A stretch of DNA of 10,494 nt, taken from the NCBI GenBank assembly GCA_031270205.1, contig JAISYA010000126.1:1-10494 (forward strand), in the 5' to 3' direction. The notes beneath the pieces are model-generated. The model worked only from the letters and a program-made list of their open reading frames with translations, did not search any database and was not told the origin of the DNA. The first letter of the stretch is position 1. Each line of letters opens with the position of its first letter. Source of the DNA: Treponema sp. (GTDB lineage Bacteria; Spirochaetota; Spirochaetia; Treponematales; Breznakiellaceae). A program made the translations under genes and the position numbers. Positions 1 through 5,843 of this stretch are shown here, in pieces.

Positions 1-10
1 CAGCGGACGC

Positions 11-20
11 GCTCATTTGA
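11..20 (+). repeat. Left flanking direct repeat (possible target duplication)
   Basis: GCTCATTTGA directly abuts the left terminal inverted repeat and matches 170-179 except for one transition. Confidence 0.45.
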
Positions 21-48
21 CTGTTCCAAAACTTCAGTTTTGGAACAG
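21..48. repeat. Perfect 13-bp hairpin
   Basis: CTGTTCCAAAACT and AGTTTTGGAACAG are separated by only two bases, so the stem is nearly continuous. No T-run follows on either strand, so it is not a standard intrinsic terminator. It forms the left end of the element at 21-169. Confidence 0.8.
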
Positions 49-63
49 CAACCTTTAAAAAAC

Positions 64-96
64 GCAGTTTTGTAAGGCTTTAGCCTGAAAAACTGC
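64..96. repeat. Compound hairpin
   Basis: GCAGTTTT (64-71) pairs with AAAACTGC (89-96). Inside, AGGCT (75-79) pairs with AGCCT (82-86) around a two-base loop. A third small hairpin, CCCGG/CCGGG (121-125 and 131-135), follows. Together they make the interior of the element highly structured. Confidence 0.7.
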
Positions 97-116
97 AAGA
101 GCCTGGTCCAAAACCG
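95..116 (+). repeat. 22-bp repeat shared with the YD region, copy 1
   Basis: Exactly matches 8459-8480; contains GCCTGGTCCAAAACC. It lies in the interior of the MITE-like element, and TCCAAAAC also occurs in that element's terminal repeat. Confidence 0.85.
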
Positions 117-169
117 TGCCCCCGGTTATGCCGGGAACGTGAGCGCACAGTCAATTAGTTTTGGAACAG

Positions 170-179
170 GCTCACTTGA
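170..179 (+). repeat. Right flanking direct repeat (possible target duplication)
   Basis: GCTCACTTGA directly abuts the right terminal inverted repeat. The similarity to the left flank continues for three more bases (CTG, 180-182). Those bases match the first bases of the left inverted repeat, so the exact boundary is uncertain by about 3 bp. Confidence 0.45.
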
Positions 180-204
180 CTGAAAAAAAATACAGCGTTA
201 CACT
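176..204 (+). promoter_or_regulatory. Putative sigma-70 promoter of the molybdenum hydroxylase
   Basis: TTGACT (176-181), a 17-bp spacer and TACACT (199-204) give 5/6 and 4/6 matches to consensus. The start site would fall near 211, leaving a leader of only about 8 bases before the ATG at 219. That is consistent with the absence of a Shine-Dalgarno sequence there. The -35 box overlaps the right flanking repeat of the element. Confidence 0.45.
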
Positions 205-218
205 GAACTATATTTTAT

Positions 219-2837
219 ATGGAACAGGGGCAAAACAAAAACAAAACAACTGCTCTTACGGTGAACGGAAAGCAGGTTCAGGGCAGCGCCGACACAAAAC
301 TGCTTGATTTTTTGCGGCGGGACTTGCGTCTGACCGCGGCAAAAAACGGCTGCGGCTCCGGGGCCTGCGGCGCGTGTACGGTACTGGCGGACGGGAAGCC
401 GCTTCGTTCATGCGTCACTCCTGTGGGCAGGGTTGAGGGGAAAAACGTTGTTACCGTCGAGGGCCTTTCGGAACGTGAAAAAAACGTGTACACATTCGCC
501 TTTGCCGAAGCCGGGGCGGTACAGTGCGGTTTTTGTATTCCCGGCATGGTGTTGAGCGCCAAGGCGCTTCTTGACACAAACAACAACCCCGACGAAGAGG
601 CGATTCGAAAGGCGATTCGCTCCAATATATGCCGTTGTACCGGCTATGTAAAAATTGTAGAGGCGATTAACATTGCCGCCCGGCTTTTCCGCGAAAACGC
701 GCCGGTTCCGCTCACGAAATTTTCCGGACTTCTCGGGGAAAACTTTCACCGGCTGGACGCCGAAGCGAAGACCCTGGGCACGGGGAAATATGTTGATGAT
801 TTAGAGTTTGAGGGGATCTTGCACGCGTCGGCCCTCCGCTCCGCTTATCCCCGCGCCAAAGTACTGAAAATCGACGCTTCCGCGGCCCTGGCGCATCCTG
901 ACTGCGCCGCCGTCCTTACCGCGAAAGACGTGCCGGGCAATATCAAAATCGGCCACCTGGCCTTTATCTCCGACTACGATGTGATGATAGCTGAAGGGGG
1001 AATCACCCGCTTTATCGGCGACGCCGTGGCGCTGGTGGTTTGCGGGCGCCGGGAAAGCCTTGACGAAGTAAAGGCCATGGTAAAAGTTGACTACGAAGCG
1101 CTGGAAGCGCTGACCAGCCCCCGGGCGGCAATGGCGGAGGGCGCGCCGCTTATTCATAATAAAGCACAAAACATCCTCTCCCACGAACATCTCTCGCGGG
1201 GCAATGCCGACGAAGTTCTCTCAAAATCAAAATATATGGTGAGCCGCCGTTACTCGCTTCCCTTTACCGAGCACGCCTTTATGGAACCTGAGTGCGCCAT
1301 TGCCATGCCCGAAGGCGAAGACGGCCTGGCCCTCTATTCCGCCGGGCAGAGCGTTTACGATGAGCAGCGGGAATGTTCCCGCATGTTGGGGATAGCGCCG
1401 GAAAAGCTGCACGTCATGGGCCGGCTTGTGGGCGGTGGTTTCGGCGGGAAAGAAGACATGAGCGTTCAGCACCACGCCTGCCTTGCCGCCTGGGTTTTGA
1501 GAAAGCCGGTGAAGGTACTGCTCTCGCGGCAGGAGAGCATTAACCTCCATCCCAAGCGGCACGCCATGGAACTGGAATTTACCACCGGCTGCGACGAAAA
1601 CGGCAGGCTTACCGCCATGAAGGCGGTCCTTGTTTCCGATACCGGCGCTTACGCCAGCCTCGGCGGGCCGGTACTGCAACGGGCCTGTACTCACGCCGCC
1701 GGGCCCTACAATTACCAGGTGATCGATATTGACGGCAAGGCGGTTTATACCAACAACATCCCCGGCGGCGCGTTCCGGGGCTTCGGCGTGCCCCAGAGCT
1801 GTTTCGCCACGGAAAGCAACCTGAATCTGTTGGCCGAAATGGCCGGCATCAGCCCCTGGGAGATACGCTTCCGTAACGCCATAAAACCCGGCGAAGTTTT
1901 GCCTAACGGCCAGATCGCGGGCGGCGATGCGGAGCTTGAGGCTTGTCTTCTCGCGGCAAAAGACATTTACGAAAAAGCCGTAGCCGAAGGCAGGCACGCC
2001 GGCATTGCCTGCGCTTTCAAAAATTCGGGCATAGGCGTGGGCCTGCCCGATGTGGGCCGCTGCATTTTTTCGCTGGAAGATGACGGGCTTGTGCATATCA
2101 GAACAAGCGCCGCCTGCATCGGCCAGGGGCTTGCCACGGTCCTCGTGCAGATCGCCTGCGAAACACTGGGTCTTCCGCCTGAGGCCTTTTATGTCGAGCC
2201 GCCCGACACCAAACGCACTCCCAATTCGGGAACCACTACCGCGTCCAGACAGACGGTGTTTACCGGCGAGGCAACCAGGCGGGCGGCCCTGAAACTGAAA
2301 GAGGCGCTGGACAAGGCAGGCGGCGATCCTGCCCGTATCAAGAAGGGGCAGGAATTCTACGGCGAATATTCGGGCGTCACCGATCCGATGGACAGCGGCA
2401 AGGCCAATCCGGTAAGCCATGTGGCCTACGGTTACGCCGTCGTTGTGACAATTCTCGACGCCAGCGGGAAGGTGGAAAAACTCACCGCCGTTTACGACAT
2501 CGGCTCGGTGGTGAATCCCAAATCAGCCGAGGGCCAAATTGAGGGGGGGCTGCTCATGGGCATGGGTTACGCGCTGACCGAAGACTTCCCCATGGAAGGG
2601 GGGTATCCAAAAGCGAAGTACGGAACCCTTGGGTTGATCCGGGCAACCGAATCGCCTCAAATGGAGGTCATTTTTGTGAAGCCCAGGAATCCCCCGCCTC
2701 TGGTATATGGGGCCAAGGGCGTGGGAGAGCTGGCCACTATTCCGGTAACTCCGTCCATTGCCGGGGCGTATTACGCCAAAGACAAAAAATTCCGCGGGCG
2801 GCTTCCGCTGGAAGACACGTTTTACAAAAAGGGATGA
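219..2837 (+). CDS. Xanthine dehydrogenase-type molybdenum hydroxylase, fused Fe-S and Mo domains
   Basis: Predicted cytoplasmic molybdopterin hydroxylase (872 aa) of the xanthine oxidase superfamily. Residues 11-80 are a plant-type [2Fe-2S] ferredoxin domain with ligands C45, C50, C53 and C65. Residues 81-160 are the second [2Fe-2S] domain with C103, C106, C138 and C140 (ICRCTGY). A short linker leads into the Mo-binding domains from about residue 175, with GGGFGGKED, GGAFRGFGVPQ and the KGVGE motif whose E837 matches the catalytic glutamate. The FAD domain of classical xanthine dehydrogenases is absent, as in aldehyde oxidoreductases such as Desulfovibrio MOP and in the predicted selenium-dependent xanthine dehydrogenase family, which it resembles most. 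Substrate is therefore probably a purine or another N-heterocycle, but an aldehyde cannot be excluded. No Shine-Dalgarno is visible before ATG 219; this start leaves only about 11 residues before the first ferredoxin strand. The next gene is 24 bp downstream. Confidence 0.9.
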   Translation: MEQGQNKNKTTALTVNGKQVQGSADTKLLDFLRRDLRLTAAKNGCGSGACGACTVLADGKPLRSCVTPVGRVEGKNVVTVEGLSEREKNVYTFAFAEAGAVQCGFCIPGMVLSAKALLDTNNNPDEEAIRKAIRSNICRCTGYVKIVEAINIAARLFRENAPVPLTKFSGLLGENFHRLDAEAKTLGTGKYVDDLEFEGILHASALRSAYPRAKVLKIDASAALAHPDCAAVLTAKDVPGNIKIGHLAFISDYDVMIAEGGITRFIGDAVALVVCGRRESLDEVKAMVKVDYEALEALTSPRAAMAEGAPLIHNKAQNILSHEHLSRGNADEVLSKSKYMVSRRYSLPFTEHAFMEPECAIAMPEGEDGLALYSAGQSVYDEQRECSRMLGIAPEKLHVMGRLVGGGFGGKEDMSVQHHACLAAWVLRKPVKVLLSRQESINLHPKRHAMELEFTTGCDENGRLTAMKAVLVSDTGAYASLGGPVLQRACTHAAGPYNYQVIDIDGKAVYTNNIPGGAFRGFGVPQSCFATESNLNLLAEMAGISPWEIRFRNAIKPGEVLPNGQIAGGDAELEACLLAAKDIYEKAVAEGRHAGIACAFKNSGIGVGLPDVGRCIFSLEDDGLVHIRTSAACIGQGLATVLVQIACETLGLPPEAFYVEPPDTKRTPNSGTTTASRQTVFTGEATRRAALKLKEALDKAGGDPARIKKGQEFYGEYSGVTDPMDSGKANPVSHVAYGYAVVVTILDASGKVEKLTAVYDIGSVVNPKSAEGQIEGGLLMGMGYALTEDFPMEGGYPKAKYGTLGLIRATESPQMEVIFVKPRNPPPLVYGAKGVGELATIPVTPSIAGAYYAKDKKFRGRLPLEDTFYKKG

Positions 2838-2861
2838 TCCGCCGGCGCGGAGTAGTTAATC

Positions 2862-3548
2862 GTGGCAAAGCAGAAAAACCAGGCAAAAGACAGTTCTTCC
2901 GGGCGGTTTTCCCCGGCGGATCGGCTGATCATCGATTCCTACAAAGCAACTATGGAAGGGCTTGCCTCCTACTATGGGGAAGCGTTTGAGTTTGTGTTAC
3001 ACGACCTGGCCGATCTCGATCATTCCATTATAAAGATCATTAACGGTTTTCACTCGGGCCGCAAAGAGGGCGCGCCCATCACGGACCTGGCCCTTTCCAT
3101 GCTCGAACAGATTCAAAAAACCGACGCATCAAAGCCCTTTGTCAGTTACACGTCCAAAAGCAAGTACGGCAAGCCGGTGCGCTCAACCACCATCGTGATA
3201 TTTGGCGAAAGCCAAAAAGCAGTCGGCCTGCTCTGTATCAACCTGTATCTGGACAGTCCTTTAAGTTCACTTTTACAGAATTTTTCCTTTGTTCCCCAAT
3301 CGGATTTTGTCAGCGAAAATTTCAGCAGTGATTCCCATGAGCTTATCGCCCAGTCGCTGGAAAAAGCCAAAAGTGAAGTGGAAGCGGATGACAGGATTCC
3401 CCAGTATCTGAAAAACAAGGAAATCGTAACGATACTTTTTCATCAGGGGATTTTCAAACTGAAAAACGCCGTACAGCTTATTTCGGCAGAATTGAAAATT
3501 TCCAAAAATACCGTGTATCTCCATATTCGCGGCCTGGAAGAGAAATGA
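2862..3548 (+). CDS. YheO/DauR-like PAS-HTH transcriptional regulator
   Basis: A 228-aa cytoplasmic DNA-binding protein. Residues 20-135 match the YheO-type PAS domain (YYGEAFEFVLHDL near the start, and a TTIVIFGESQKAVGLLCINL-type strand pair near 109-128). Residues 175-226 form the C-terminal helix-turn-helix (ELKISKNTVYLHIRGL). The architecture is that of E. coli YheO and DauR, the latter a regulator of D-arginine catabolism. The start is GTG at 2862, chosen because GGAG lies 9 bases upstream at 2849-2852. It follows the hydroxylase gene by 24 bp in the same direction, so the two are probably co-transcribed. The regulator may sense a nitrogenous substrate or product of that enzyme; the ligand is unknown and cannot be read from the sequence. 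Confidence 0.88.
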   Translation: MAKQKNQAKDSSSGRFSPADRLIIDSYKATMEGLASYYGEAFEFVLHDLADLDHSIIKIINGFHSGRKEGAPITDLALSMLEQIQKTDASKPFVSYTSKSKYGKPVRSTTIVIFGESQKAVGLLCINLYLDSPLSSLLQNFSFVPQSDFVSENFSSDSHELIAQSLEKAKSEVEADDRIPQYLKNKEIVTILFHQGIFKLKNAVQLISAELKISKNTVYLHIRGLEEK

Positions 3549-3552
3549 GCCT

Positions 3553-3580
3553 CCGCTGGGCAAGCCCCGCGGTATCTTTA
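3553..3580 (+). terminator. Possible weak intrinsic terminator after the regulator gene
   Basis: CCGC (3553-3556) pairs with GCGG (3569-3572) and GGG (3558-3560) with CCC (3565-3567), separated by one mismatch, with a four-base loop. The following TATCTTTA is only moderately T-rich. It sits just 4 bases after the regulator's stop codon. Further GGAGGC/GCCTCC inverted repeats lie at 3601-3628. Confidence 0.35.
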
Positions 3581-3645
3581 GCGTTGACTTGTACCGGAAC
3601 GGAGGCCCACTCCAGAGGAACAGCCTCCTAAGGATTTACCTTTTT

Positions 3646-3716
3646 AGCGGCCGACGGGAGTCGAACCCGCGTCACAAGCTTGGGAAGCTTGGATAATACC
3701 GTTATATAACGGCCGC
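3646..3716 (-). tRNA. tRNA-Gly(CCC)
   Basis: The reverse complement folds as a 71-nt cloverleaf. The acceptor stem is GCGGCCG/CGGCCGC, the anticodon stem CAAGC/GCTTG with loop TTCCCAA (anticodon CCC), and the T-arm GCGGG-TTCGACT-CCCGT. The D-arm is short and AT-rich, as in other bacterial glycine tRNAs. CCA is not encoded after discriminator T. It reads GGG codons and lies downstream of nifU on the same strand, but has its own promoter. Confidence 0.93.
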
Positions 3717-3760
3717 TTGACCAGATTTACCCCCGCATGGAGCAATTTCGTGGTTATTTA

Positions 3761-3789
3761 CTTATATCATGCCTTTACAATCATTGCAA
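3761..3789 (-). promoter_or_regulatory. Promoter for tRNA-Gly
   Basis: On the minus strand TTGCAA (3784-3789), a 17-bp spacer and TATAAG (3761-3766) form a good sigma-70 promoter. Transcription would begin near 3754, about 38 bases before the tRNA 5' end. Confidence 0.6.
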
Positions 3790-3826
3790 TAGGGTCAATA
3801 ATCTTTTAGGTGATCCGCGGTTTTCC

Positions 3827-4420
3827 TTAATTCCCGTATATATGCCCCAGTCCGTGGAGCAGTTCCGAGGCTTTTTGCCTGCAGCTTCCGCAGACGGTGC
3901 CGATCTTGGTGGCCTGCTGAAGCTGCTCCCAGGTGCGTGCGCCCTTGTGGAAGGCGGCTTCAATGTCCTTGTCGGTGATTCCCAGGCAGTGGCATATCTC
4001 CATTGCTTCTTCCCTGAGCATGCCGGGCCTGCCGGTTTTGGCAAGGTAGTCGTCGATGGCGGAGCGCAGGGCCTTGTCGCCTAACACGGAACAATGTATC
4101 TTGTAATCCGGCAGCCCCCCCAGTTTTTCAACCAGGTCTTCGGGCTTTATCTTGTAGGCGTCCTCAATGGACATGCCCTTGATAGTTTCGGAGAGCATGC
4201 TGGTGGAGGCGATGGCGCTGGCGCAGCCGTAGGTCTTCCAGCGCACATCGGTGATAACATCGTCCTTGATCTTGAGGAGCATCAGCATCTGATCCCCGCA
4301 TTTGATATTCCCCGTCTGCCCCCTGGCGTCGGCGTCAAAACTTGCCTCGTCTTCGAATAACACATTCCGGGGGTTGGTAAAATGATCCTTCACCGTATCT
4401 GAATAAAGCCAATCGGACAT
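3827..4420 (-). CDS. nifU: NifU-type Fe-S cluster assembly scaffold (IscU + BFD domains)
   Basis: A 197-aa cytoplasmic scaffold protein that receives sulfur from the cysteine desulfurase encoded just upstream and builds Fe-S clusters. Residues 1-125 are an IscU/NifU-N domain with the three scaffold cysteines C41 (KCGD), C66 (YGCASAIASTS) and C110 (HCSVLG) and the adjacent D43. Residues 139-190 are a BFD-like [2Fe-2S] domain with C143, C145, C177 and C180 (ICHCLG and VCGSC). The C-terminal Nfu domain of classical NifU is missing; the protein ends soon after the BFD domain. The start at 4420 has AGGAG 6-7 bases upstream. The frame stays open upstream to 4537, but that extension lies inside nifS and has no ribosome site. 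The gap to nifS is 11 bp, so the two form an operon. This could equally serve general Fe-S assembly; nitrogen fixation cannot be concluded. Confidence 0.93.
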   Translation of the reverse strand: MSDWLYSDTVKDHFTNPRNVLFEDEASFDADARGQTGNIKCGDQMLMLLKIKDDVITDVRWKTYGCASAIASTSMLSETIKGMSIEDAYKIKPEDLVEKLGGLPDYKIHCSVLGDKALRSAIDDYLAKTGRPGMLREEAMEICHCLGITDKDIEAAFHKGARTWEQLQQATKIGTVCGSCRQKASELLHGLGHIYGN

Positions 4421-4431
4421 ACTATCTCCTT

Positions 4432-5655
4432 TTAACGCGCCGCGTCCGGTGTAAGGGTGGACATTGCCCTGAGCCGGGCAATGATGGGAGGAAGACTCTC
4501 GATAATGTAGTCGATATCCCCGGCGCTGTTCCCCCATCCCAAACTAAAACGAATGGAACCGTGGGCCAGTTCCGGCCCTACTCCGATGGCCAGCAATACA
4601 TGGGAAGGTTCAAGGCTTCCCGAAGCGCAGGCGGAACCGGTGGAAGCCTCTATCCCCATTATGTCCATGGAAAGCAGAATCGCCTCGCCCTCCGCGCCGG
4701 GGAAAGAAACATTCAAGGTATTGGGCAGCACATCCTCAGGATGGCCATTTATTTTGATATTGGGAATGGCTGCGGCAAGCCCTGCGCACAGCCGGTCGCG
4801 GAGGGCCGAAATCTCCCTGCCGTATATTTCAACCTCAGCGGCGGCGATGGCCGCGGCCCTGCCGAAACCCAGGATGCCGATGTTGTTGTAGGTCCCGGCC
4901 CGCAGGCCGTCTTCCTGATGGCCGCCGTGGATCAGCGCCGACAGCGGCGCGCCTTTGCGGACATACAGGGCGCCCACTCCCTTGGGGCCGTATATCTTGT
5001 GAGCCGACATGGTGAGGTAATCCACGCCCAGATCTTCCACGCTCAGGGGGATCTTTCCCACCGCCTGCACCGCGTCGGTATGCATCCACGCGCCCGCGGC
5101 CTTGGCCATGCCCGCTATCTCTTTGATGTTCTGGATAGTGCCGATCTCGTTGTTAGCCGCCATGACCGACACAAAGAGGGTTTTGTCGTTGAGGGCTTTT
5201 TGCAGTTCATCCATTCTGAGCTTGCCGTACTCGTCCACCGGCAGAATGATCACCTTAAAGCCCAGGCTTTTAAGGTCCCGCGCGGAATTAAGCACGCAGG
5301 GATGCTCTACGGCGGTAGTGATAAACTCGTTACGGCCCGCGGCCAGGGGACGGCCGTCCGGCCCGGAAGCAAGACGCCGCATCGTCTGAAACACCGTATT
5401 GTTGGATTCAGAGCCGCCCGAAGTAAAAATAACTGTGCCCGCGGGCGCGCCCAAAAGTTTTTCCACCGCGCTCCGGGCCTGTTCTACCCTTGCGTGTGCC
5501 AGCCGCCCCGACGCGTGCATGCTGGAAGCGTTCCCATACACCTCCAAATCTTCTATTATCGCCGCTTTCACTGCGGGTTTCAGCGGGGTAGTGGCGTTAT
5601 AATCAACATAAACCCGCCGGGGAATTTGTTGCGATTCTATTTTATTCTCGGCCAT
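4432..5655 (-). CDS. nifS: Cysteine desulfurase NifS/IscS
   Basis: A pyridoxal-phosphate enzyme (407 aa) that converts cysteine to alanine and passes persulfide sulfur to the scaffold encoded next. Visible motifs in order: YVDYNATTP at the N terminus, H118 in VEHPCVL, the cofactor-contacting D194 and Q197 in HTDAVQ, Schiff-base lysine K220 in SAHKIYGPKG, and catalytic C343 in TGSACASGS. The short segment around C343 is of the NifS/IscS (group I) type. A start at 5655 is preferred over the ATG two codons upstream (5661), because GGAG directly abuts the upstream ATG but is 6 bases from the one at 5655. It is the first gene of the nifS-nifU operon. Confidence 0.94.
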   Translation of the reverse strand: MAENKIESQQIPRRVYVDYNATTPLKPAVKAAIIEDLEVYGNASSMHASGRLAHARVEQARSAVEKLLGAPAGTVIFTSGGSESNNTVFQTMRRLASGPDGRPLAAGRNEFITTAVEHPCVLNSARDLKSLGFKVIILPVDEYGKLRMDELQKALNDKTLFVSVMAANNEIGTIQNIKEIAGMAKAAGAWMHTDAVQAVGKIPLSVEDLGVDYLTMSAHKIYGPKGVGALYVRKGAPLSALIHGGHQEDGLRAGTYNNIGILGFGRAAAIAAAEVEIYGREISALRDRLCAGLAAAIPNIKINGHPEDVLPNTLNVSFPGAEGEAILLSMDIMGIEASTGSACASGSLEPSHVLLAIGVGPELAHGSIRFSLGWGNSAGDIDYIIESLPPIIARLRAMSTLTPDAAR

Positions 5656-5724
5656 TAGCATCTCCGTCTTGCGTTTATAATGGAGTCCGCGAATTGACGC
5701 GAATAAATACGAATGATTACTGGA

Positions 5725-5738
5725 AATGAGCGCTCATT
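5725..5738. promoter_or_regulatory. Palindromic candidate operator in the nifS leader
   Basis: AATGAGCGCTCATT is a perfect 14-bp palindrome, about 9-22 bases downstream of the predicted nifS transcription start. This is a good position for a repressor site, for example an Rrf2/IscR-type Fe-S regulator. The regulator itself is not in this window and the assignment is inference. Confidence 0.4.
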
Positions 5739-5753
5739 CACGGACATACTCTA

Positions 5754-5782
5754 ATTATATCAAAATTAGTAAGAATATGCAA
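5754..5782 (-). promoter_or_regulatory. Promoter of the nifS-nifU operon
   Basis: On the minus strand TTGCAT (5777-5782), a 17-bp spacer and a consensus TATAAT (5754-5759) form a strong sigma-70 promoter. The start site would be near 5747, giving a leader of about 90 bases. Confidence 0.65.
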
Positions 5783-5798
5783 AGCGCCGAGCGCATCC

Positions 5799-5828
5799 CC
5801 GGTCTATTGCTCCGATACGCAAGACCGG
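5799..5828 (+). promoter_or_regulatory. Hairpin just upstream of the phosphohexomutase start
   Basis: CCGGTC (5799-5804) pairs with GACCGG (5823-5828), and TTGC (5807-5810) with GCAA (5819-5822), with a two-base bulge and an eight-base loop. It ends 15 bases before ATG 5844, where a Shine-Dalgarno is weak, so it could affect translation. No T-run follows, so it is not a terminator. The function is unknown. Confidence 0.35.
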
Positions 5829-5843
5829 ATATACTGAGTGTCC

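Larger units (their letters stand above)
21..169. mobile_element. MITE-like element with terminal inverted repeats
   Basis: A 149-bp unit begins with CTGTTCCAAAACT (21-33) and ends with its exact reverse complement AGTTTTGGAACAG (157-169). Immediately outside are GCTCATTTGA (11-20) and GCTCACTTGA (170-179), identical in 9 of 10 bases, as expected of an ageing target-site duplication. No reading frame of note lies inside. The interior has an extra inverted copy of the end (36-48) and further hairpins. This fits a miniature inverted-repeat element mobilised in trans, although a structured extragenic repeat family is also possible. The repeats are read directly from the sequence; mobility is inference. 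Confidence 0.5.

Noticed and set aside
1..182. CRISPR array or riboswitch in the hairpin-rich leader of the molybdenum hydroxylase
   Set aside because: Repeats are inverted and irregularly spaced, not direct repeats with spacers. I could not match the fold to the molybdenum cofactor motif or another riboswitch, and the predicted promoter lies downstream of it.
1227..2420. Long minus-strand open frame (397 codons) inside the molybdenum hydroxylase gene
   Set aside because: Antisense shadow of a GC-rich gene; no recognisable domains, and the plus-strand protein has full family motifs.
4421..4537. N-terminal extension of NifU by 39 residues
   Set aside because: It would lie inside nifS, has no homology, and a strong ribosome site precedes the ATG at 4420.
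4561..5658. Plus-strand open frame (365 codons) antisense to nifS
   Set aside because: The sense strand encodes an intact cysteine desulfurase with all catalytic residues; the antisense frame matches nothing.
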